27,793 nucleotides of DNA from Chloroflexia bacterium (GTDB lineage: Bacteria > Chloroflexota > Chloroflexia > Thermomicrobiales > JALYUS01): the NCBI GenBank assembly GCA_025924435.1, contig JAICIL010000015.1, forward strand, positions 1-27,793, read 5' to 3'. The notes beneath the pieces are model-generated. The model saw nothing but the letters and a program-made list of their open reading frames with translations, searched no databases and was not told the origin of the DNA. The stretch's first letter is position 1; each line of letters starts with the position of its first letter. The translations under genes were made by a program, and so were the position numbers. Positions 23,664 through 27,793 of this stretch are shown here, piece by piece.

Positions 23664-24962
23664 ATGCGCGTCTATTGCGGTTCGGGGCGCCGCTTGCCCG
23701 CCTGCATCGCGATAGCGTGCATCGCGCTGATCGCGAACGTCCCGCTCTTTGTGCCGCATCGCGTCGCCGCGCCGGTGCCGTTCGCGTCGCCCGCGTTCGG
23801 TGCGGCATGGTCGCCGGTGGACGAGCCGGTCGCGTCGGGCGCGGTGCGGCGGCCCTATCTGTGGGGCGAGGGGCCGAGCGGCGCGGGCCTCTCCGAGCCG
23901 TACCGCGACGCGCCGGGCGGCACGCGCCTCGTCCAGTATTTCGACAAGGCGCGCATGGAACTGACCGACCCCGCGCGCGGCGCGGTGACGACCGGCCTCC
24001 TGACGCGCGAACTCGTCACGGGGCGGATTCAGACCGGCGACAGCCCGGCGAGCATCGAGGTGCGCGGGCGCGGCAGCGCGACGGCCATCGTCGGCGACGC
24101 GGCAAACCGCTCCCCGACGTACGCCCAACTGCGCGACCGCATTGACCGGCCGCAGCCGGACGCCACCGGCCAGACCGTGATCGATACGCTGGTGATGCCC
24201 CTCGGCGCGACCGCCGACGGCACGCCCGTCGTCCAAACGGGCGGCATGGCGCGGGCGGCGGACGACCCAAACGCCCAACTCGTGCGGTTCGTATCGGAGA
24301 CCGGGCAGACGATCCCGCAGGCGTTCTGGTCCTTCATGACGGCGGGCGGCGCGGCGCTCGACGGCGGTGCGCCCGCGGATCGGACGCCGCTGTTCGACTG
24401 GGTCCCGGTTGTCGGGCTGCCGATCTCGCCCGCCTGGTGGGTGACGGCCCGCGTCGGCGGCGCGCCGACGGCGGTGATGCTCCAACTCTACGAGCGCCGC
24501 GTGCTCACCTACACGCCGACGAATCCACCCGGTTTCCAGGTCGAGATGGGCAACATCGGCCAGCATTATTTCCAATACCGGTATCTCAGCGCCGATGCTC
24601 CGCTCATCTCGGACGCCGCTGGGGCAGGCACGGCGGCGCCCGGGAAAGCGCCGAGTCCGGCGACTGGCCGCCGCGCGACGACGGTCCCGACGATCACCGG
24701 CGACGGGCCGGTGCGCATCGTGGCGCTCGTCGCACACCCGGCGGACGGCGCGACGGACCTCAACGGCGAGACGGTGACGATCCGCAACGACGGCCTCGCG
24801 ACGGTGGACATCTCGCGCTGGACGCTCGCGGACGCGGGCGGGAAGAACCTGCTGACGTTTCCGTCGCTCCTCCTGCCGCCGGGCGGGGTGGTCGTCGTCC
24901 ACTCGGGCCGGGGCAGCCCGACCGCGACCGATCGCTACTTCGGCAAGAATGTCGGCATCTAG
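23664..24962 (+). CDS. Secreted QYFDK-module protein with truncated lamin-tail domain
   Basis: This 432-residue paralogue of the preceding gene has a signal peptide (about 1-36). The same module runs from PFASPAF (39-45) through QYFDKA (91-96) to HYFQYRY (301-307). A Ser/Pro/Thr linker and a lamin-tail (LTD) beta-sandwich start near residue 350 (VRIVALVAHPADG, LNGETVTIRNDG, SRWTLADAGG, LLPPGGVVVVHSG). Bacterial LTDs are secreted adhesion or DNA/envelope-associated domains of poorly known function. The frame stops at TAG 24960-24962, exactly where the family motif calls for Trp in the segment before NDTGDTATL. The same frame then continues with 24 sensible codons. ATG 23664 lies three bases after the upstream stop with no clear ribosome-binding site, so translation is probably coupled. 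The protein may be truncated by mutation or the base may be an error. Confidence 0.85.
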   Translation: MRVYCGSGRRLPACIAIACIALIANVPLFVPHRVAAPVPFASPAFGAAWSPVDEPVASGAVRRPYLWGEGPSGAGLSEPYRDAPGGTRLVQYFDKARMELTDPARGAVTTGLLTRELVTGRIQTGDSPASIEVRGRGSATAIVGDAANRSPTYAQLRDRIDRPQPDATGQTVIDTLVMPLGATADGTPVVQTGGMARAADDPNAQLVRFVSETGQTIPQAFWSFMTAGGAALDGGAPADRTPLFDWVPVVGLPISPAWWVTARVGGAPTAVMLQLYERRVLTYTPTNPPGFQVEMGNIGQHYFQYRYLSADAPLISDAAGAGTAAPGKAPSPATGRRATTVPTITGDGPVRIVALVAHPADGATDLNGETVTIRNDGLATVDISRWTLADAGGKNLLTFPSLLLPPGGVVVVHSGRGSPTATDRYFGKNVGI

Positions 24963-25037
24963 AACGACACCGGCGACACCGCGACCTTGCGCGACGCGTC
25001 CGGCGCGGCGATCAGCACGTACACGTATACGAAATAG
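24963..25037 (+). pseudogene. Displaced C-terminal codons of the lamin-tail domain
   Basis: Directly after the TAG at 24960-24962 the same frame reads NDTGDTATLRDASG, then AAISTYTYTK and a second stop at 25035-25037. This is the final beta-strand pair expected of a lamin-tail domain. It lies outside the annotated protein and would be added only if the TAG were TGG or were read through. Confidence 0.75.
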
Positions 25038-25056
25038 GCTACCAGGAAGATATTCG

Positions 25057-25112
25057 GTGGTGGCGGCCTTCAGGCTGCCGAATCTTTGCGGCAGGCTGAA
25101 GCCCGCCACCAC
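25057..25112. repeat. 24-bp palindrome between convergent genes
   Basis: The arm 25057-25080 is complementary to 25089-25112 with two mismatches and an 8-base loop. It lies between the rightward lamin-tail gene and the leftward glycerophosphodiesterase gene and begins about 20 bases after the second stop codon. It could end transcription from both sides. The GGCTTCAGCC core is a variant of the motif seen in the other palindromes. Confidence 0.8.
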
Positions 25113-25117
25113 TGTGG

Positions 25118-25840
25118 TTAATCCTCATCGCCAACCGCCGCGGATCCGCGCGGTGTGGCGGTGAACAGGGCGCGCAGTTTGCCCGGCGCGTTCGTGGTGA
25201 TGCCGGCGACGCCGCGCCCGGCGAGGATGCCGGCGCGGCGCAGGTCGTCGAGCGTCCAGACGTAGACCGGGAAGCCCGCGCGCCCGGCATGGGCGATGAA
25301 GCGCGGCGTCGCGGTGCGGTGACAGACGTTGATGCCGACGCAGCCGAGGCCCCGCGCTTCGGCAATCGCGACATTGGTGCCGTGGTCGGTGAGGAGCCAG
25401 AACGGCAACCGGGGCAGCGCCGCGCGCGTCGCCGCGATGATCGCGGTGTCGAAGGAGCTGAGGATGACGCCGTCCGCGCGCGCGCCGATGGTGGCATCGA
25501 GGATATCCGGCGGGATCGGCTCTTTCAGTTCGAGGTTGATGAGCGGCAATTTGCCGCGCACGGTGTCGAGCGTCTCCGCGAGCGTGGGGACATCATACGC
25601 CGCCAGTTCGGCGGCGGTCGCCTCCGCGATGCAGACCGGATGCTCGTGCGTCCGTGTCAGCGAGTCATCGTGGCTGATGACGATGACGCCGTCCGCGCTC
25701 ATGCGCAGGTCGCACTCAAGCCCGTCCGCGCCCTGCGCGATGGCGAGGCGGAAGGCGGCGAGCGTATTCTCCGGGGCATCCACCGACGCGCCACGGTGGG
25801 CGATGATCAATGGCGCCGAAGTGCGTTGGACACGTCTCAT
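25118..25840 (-). CDS. Glycerophosphodiester phosphodiesterase
   Basis: This 240-residue GDPD-family enzyme lacks a signal peptide, so a cytoplasmic UgpQ-like role is likely: hydrolysis of glycerophosphodiesters to glycerol-3-phosphate and an alcohol. Catalytic and metal residues are visible: IAHRGA near residue 14, PENTLAAF, the acidic pair in LECDLRMSADG, and the second His in ISHDDSLTRT. A later conserved Glu is in NLELKEP. The last 15 residues are variable. ATG 25840 has no ribosome-binding site, and a good promoter ends seven bases before it, so the mRNA may be leaderless. A further upstream in-frame start (25909) would include the promoter. Confidence 0.92.
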   Translation of the reverse strand: MRRVQRTSAPLIIAHRGASVDAPENTLAAFRLAIAQGADGLECDLRMSADGVIVISHDDSLTRTHEHPVCIAEATAAELAAYDVPTLAETLDTVRGKLPLINLELKEPIPPDILDATIGARADGVILSSFDTAIIAATRAALPRLPFWLLTDHGTNVAIAEARGLGCVGINVCHRTATPRFIAHAGRAGFPVYVWTLDDLRRAGILAGRGVAGITTNAPGKLRALFTATPRGSAAVGDED

Positions 25841-25847
25841 AGCACGC

Positions 25848-25876
25848 AGGGTATGCCACTTTCTCGCCGATGTAAA
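25848..25876 (-). promoter_or_regulatory. Promoter for the glycerophosphodiesterase gene, possibly leaderless
   Basis: On the minus strand TTTACA (25871-25876) and TACCCT (25848-25853) are 17 bases apart. The -10 hexamer ends seven bases before the A of the ATG at 25840, the usual distance to a transcription start. The transcript would then begin at, or within a base or two of, the start codon. Confidence 0.55.
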
Positions 25877-26055
25877 GATGGCGGCGAACGTTATTATGCC
25901 GATCTGCATCGGTACGTCTCCCTGCCGGTATCGCCTCGGTGGGGTCGGCTCTCGCGCCGGGTGACAAACCGACCCGATACACCGCTGTAGGATGATCCGT
26001 CGTACACGGAGCGCGGTATGATGGCGCGAGCGAATATCCAGAGAAGGAGGCAGCG

Positions 26056-26880
26056 ATGATTAACGCGGAACCGGGGCGGTGGCCGAATGGCGCGCGGTGC
26101 GCCGTGACCCTCTCATTCGACGTGGACGCGGAGACGCTCTGGCTGATCGCCGACCCGGCGAACGCGCACAAGCCGGGCCTGCTCTCGATGGGGCATTACG
26201 GCCCGACGGTCGGCGTGCCGCTCATCCTCGACCTGCTCGCCCGCCACGATCTGCGCGCCTCGTTCTTCGTGCCGGGTTGGACGGTGGAGCGCTACCCGGA
26301 GACGATGCGGGCGATCGCCGCGGCCGGGCACGAACTCGGCCATCACGGCTGGATCCACGAGACGCCCTCCTCGCTGACCAGAGACGAGGAGCGGGATGTA
26401 TTGGAGCGCGGCCTCCGCGCCTTCGAGCAGGTCGCGGGTATCCGCCCGGTCGGCTATCGGTCGCCGTCGTGGGAGTTCAGCACGAACACCCTCGGCCTGC
26501 TCGCCGAGTACGGCTTTCGGTACAGCAGCAACCTGATGGACACCTTCCTGCCGTACCGGCACCCGGAAACCGACGTGATGGAATTGCCGGTGCAGTGGAT
26601 CCTCGACGACGCGCCCTTCTTCCTCTTCCGACCGAGCGGCGCGACGCGCCCGATCCAGCCCGCCGCGCACGCCTTGCAGGCGTGGCAGGAGGAATTCGCG
26701 GGCATCTACGCATACGGCGGCCACTGCATGCTGACGATGCACCCGCAACTCTCCGGCCGGCCGGGGCGCGTGCAGATGCTGGAGCGATTCATCCAGTATG
26801 TCCGGGCGATGCCGGAACCCGTCTGGTTCGCGACGGGCGCGGAAGTCGCGGCGCATTGGCGGGCGCGCGAGACCGCCTGA
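26056..26880 (+). CDS. Polysaccharide deacetylase family protein (HpPgdA/PuuE-like)
   Basis: This 274-residue NodB-homology protein carries the catalytic Asp-Asp motif in LSFDVDAETL (about 19-28), the metal His pair in GHELGHHGWIHE, GYRSPSWEFS and a late HP motif in MLTMHPQLSG. The order matches the HpPgdA/allantoinase-like branch, with ILDDAPFFLFRPSG typical of that group. The absence of a signal peptide suggests a cytoplasmic amide-bond or N-acyl substrate rather than cell-wall peptidoglycan, but this is inference. ATG 26056 has a very strong AAGGAGG (26044-26050). TATGAT at 26017-26022 could be a -10 hexamer, but no -35 match was found. It is divergent from the glycerophosphodiesterase gene. 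Confidence 0.92.
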   Translation: MINAEPGRWPNGARCAVTLSFDVDAETLWLIADPANAHKPGLLSMGHYGPTVGVPLILDLLARHDLRASFFVPGWTVERYPETMRAIAAAGHELGHHGWIHETPSSLTRDEERDVLERGLRAFEQVAGIRPVGYRSPSWEFSTNTLGLLAEYGFRYSSNLMDTFLPYRHPETDVMELPVQWILDDAPFFLFRPSGATRPIQPAAHALQAWQEEFAGIYAYGGHCMLTMHPQLSGRPGRVQMLERFIQYVRAMPEPVWFATGAEVAAHWRARETA

Positions 26881-26942
26881 CCGTGGCAATGTCCTTGCGC
26901 TCCGATTGTGCATGTGGGGCGGATCGGCGGGGCTTCGGAAGG

Positions 26943-27793
26943 ATGTTGGGGCCGATGACGCGACAGAAAGGGATCCTCGCGGGCGCGGGCGTCGCGGCGG
27001 GCGGCGCGGCGATGATTGCTGGAGCGAATGCCGCGCTCGCCGCCACCGCGCCGCCGCTCTGGCCCGTCCTGCCCGGCGACACCAAGCGGTATTCGTGGCG
27101 CGACGGCGAGATCGGTTACGCCGTCCGGGGGGTGGGCACGCCGCTCCTCCTCCTGCACGGCATCTACGCGACCGCGTGCGGCTACGAGATGCGCCGCCTC
27201 TTCGCGCCGCTTGCGGAGCGATACCGCGTCTACTGCCCGGACCTGATCGGCTTCGGCCTCTCGGACCGGCCCGCGATGGCGTACACGCCCGTCGTCTTCA
27301 TGCAGATGATCCGCGATTTCGTGCAGGATGTGATCGGCCGGTCGTGCATCGTCGTCGCGAGCAGCCTGACCGCCGCATACGTCATCCAACTCGCCTTCGA
27401 TCACCCCGGCCTCTTTCGCCGCCTCGTGCTCGCGCTCCCGACCGGGATCGAGCAGTTGGCGGACCGCACGCCGAGCGCGAAGAAAACCGCAGCCACGGCC
27501 TTGTTCACGTCTCCGGTGGTCGGTGAGGCGCTCTTCAACGCACTCGTCTCGAAGCCGAGCCTGCGCTATTACCTGGAGAAGCAGAGTTATTCCGACGCGG
27601 GCGCGGTGACGGACGAGATGGTCGCGTACTACCACGCCGCCGGGCACCAGAGGAACGCGCGCTTCGCGCCCGCCGCGTTCGTCGGCCAGCAACTGAACTG
27701 GCCCGTGCGGCACGCCTTCGCGAACCTCACGCAGCCGGTGATGGTCGTCTGGGGGGCGAATGCGGCGATCGCGCCGGTGAAGTACGCCCAGAC
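26943..27793 (+). CDS. Alpha/beta-hydrolase family protein (3' end outside window)
   Basis: This fragment of at least 283 codons begins with a hydrophobic Ala/Gly-rich segment (about 10-35; possibly a signal or membrane anchor). An alpha/beta-hydrolase fold follows: oxyanion-hole motif LLHGIY near 70-75, PDLIGFGLSDRP, and the nucleophile elbow VVASSLTAAY with Ser141 in place of the usual GxSxG surround. The strand that normally carries the catalytic acid reads VVWGANAAIAP, with Ala at the common Asp position, so the acid may be elsewhere or missing. The catalytic His would lie beyond the window. ATG 26943 is used; ATG 26955 is an alternative. GGAAGG directly abuts the first ATG, so spacing favours neither clearly. 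The gene lies 62 bases after the deacetylase gene. Confidence 0.8.
   Translation, partial: MLGPMTRQKGILAGAGVAAGGAAMIAGANAALAATAPPLWPVLPGDTKRYSWRDGEIGYAVRGVGTPLLLLHGIYATACGYEMRRLFAPLAERYRVYCPDLIGFGLSDRPAMAYTPVVFMQMIRDFVQDVIGRSCIVVASSLTAAYVIQLAFDHPGLFRRLVLALPTGIEQLADRTPSAKKTAATALFTSPVVGEALFNALVSKPSLRYYLEKQSYSDAGAVTDEMVAYYHAAGHQRNARFAPAAFVGQQLNWPVRHAFANLTQPVMVVWGANAAIAPVKYAQ

Noticed and set aside
22032..25112. A 1026-codon open frame on the minus strand covering the secreted paralogues
   Set aside because: It is antisense to two convincing secreted-protein genes, is Arg/Ala-rich with no recognised domain, and long open antisense frames are expected at this GC content.

Overview
The window is GC-rich DNA, apparently from a free-living member of the Chloroflexota, most likely near the Thermomicrobia. 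That placement is an inference. It rests on the mix of families: an XRE-type helix-turn-helix fused to a MalT-like ATPase and TPR array, an F420-type luciferase-like oxidoreductase, a one-domain cyclic-di-AMP receptor, several lipoproteins with Thr/Pro/Ala-rich spacers, and secreted proteins with a QYFDKARME motif and a lamin-tail domain. No rRNA, tRNA, CRISPR array, transposase or phage gene was seen. No stretch over 300 bases lacks a gene.

Positions 1-6283 run rightward. They hold the end of a mannonate dehydratase gene, a GntR/FCD regulator, an M19 dipeptidase, a lipid-anchored cytochrome c, an ATP-dependent Lon protease and, overlapping lon by four bases, a cyclic-di-AMP receptor-like protein. 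Three intergenic regions here carry heptamer repeats in inverted arrangement.

Positions 6330-10631 hold a divergent pair: a winged-helix methyltransferase (minus) and a 971-residue XRE/ATPase/TPR regulator (plus).

Positions 10766-18809 run leftward. They hold an MFS exporter, an overlapping pair of M23 endopeptidase and TolB-like lipoprotein genes, a DrrA-type ABC ATPase overlapping its ABC-2 permease gene, a sorbosone-dehydrogenase-like lipoprotein and a DUF350 membrane protein. GC-rich palindromes sit at several gene ends.

Positions 19024-22028 hold a DinB-like protein (plus), an M20 peptidase homologue that appears to have lost one metal site (minus) and an F420-type oxidoreductase (minus).

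Positions 22215-25037 hold two tandem secreted paralogues that share an N-terminal module but have different C-termini. The second ends at an in-frame TAG where its lamin-tail domain is expected to carry Trp. The window closes with a glycerophosphodiesterase (minus), a polysaccharide deacetylase (plus) and a cut-off alpha/beta hydrolase (plus).

The genes do not form one obvious pathway. The recurring themes are cell-envelope work (M23, deacetylase, lipoproteins, ABC-2 export, secreted paralogues) and peptide or protein turnover (Lon, M19, M20). No defence system or biosynthetic cluster was recognised. The most unusual signals are the degenerate M20 metal site, the nonsense codon in the lamin-tail domain, the inverted heptamer arrays and the lon-receptor coupling.
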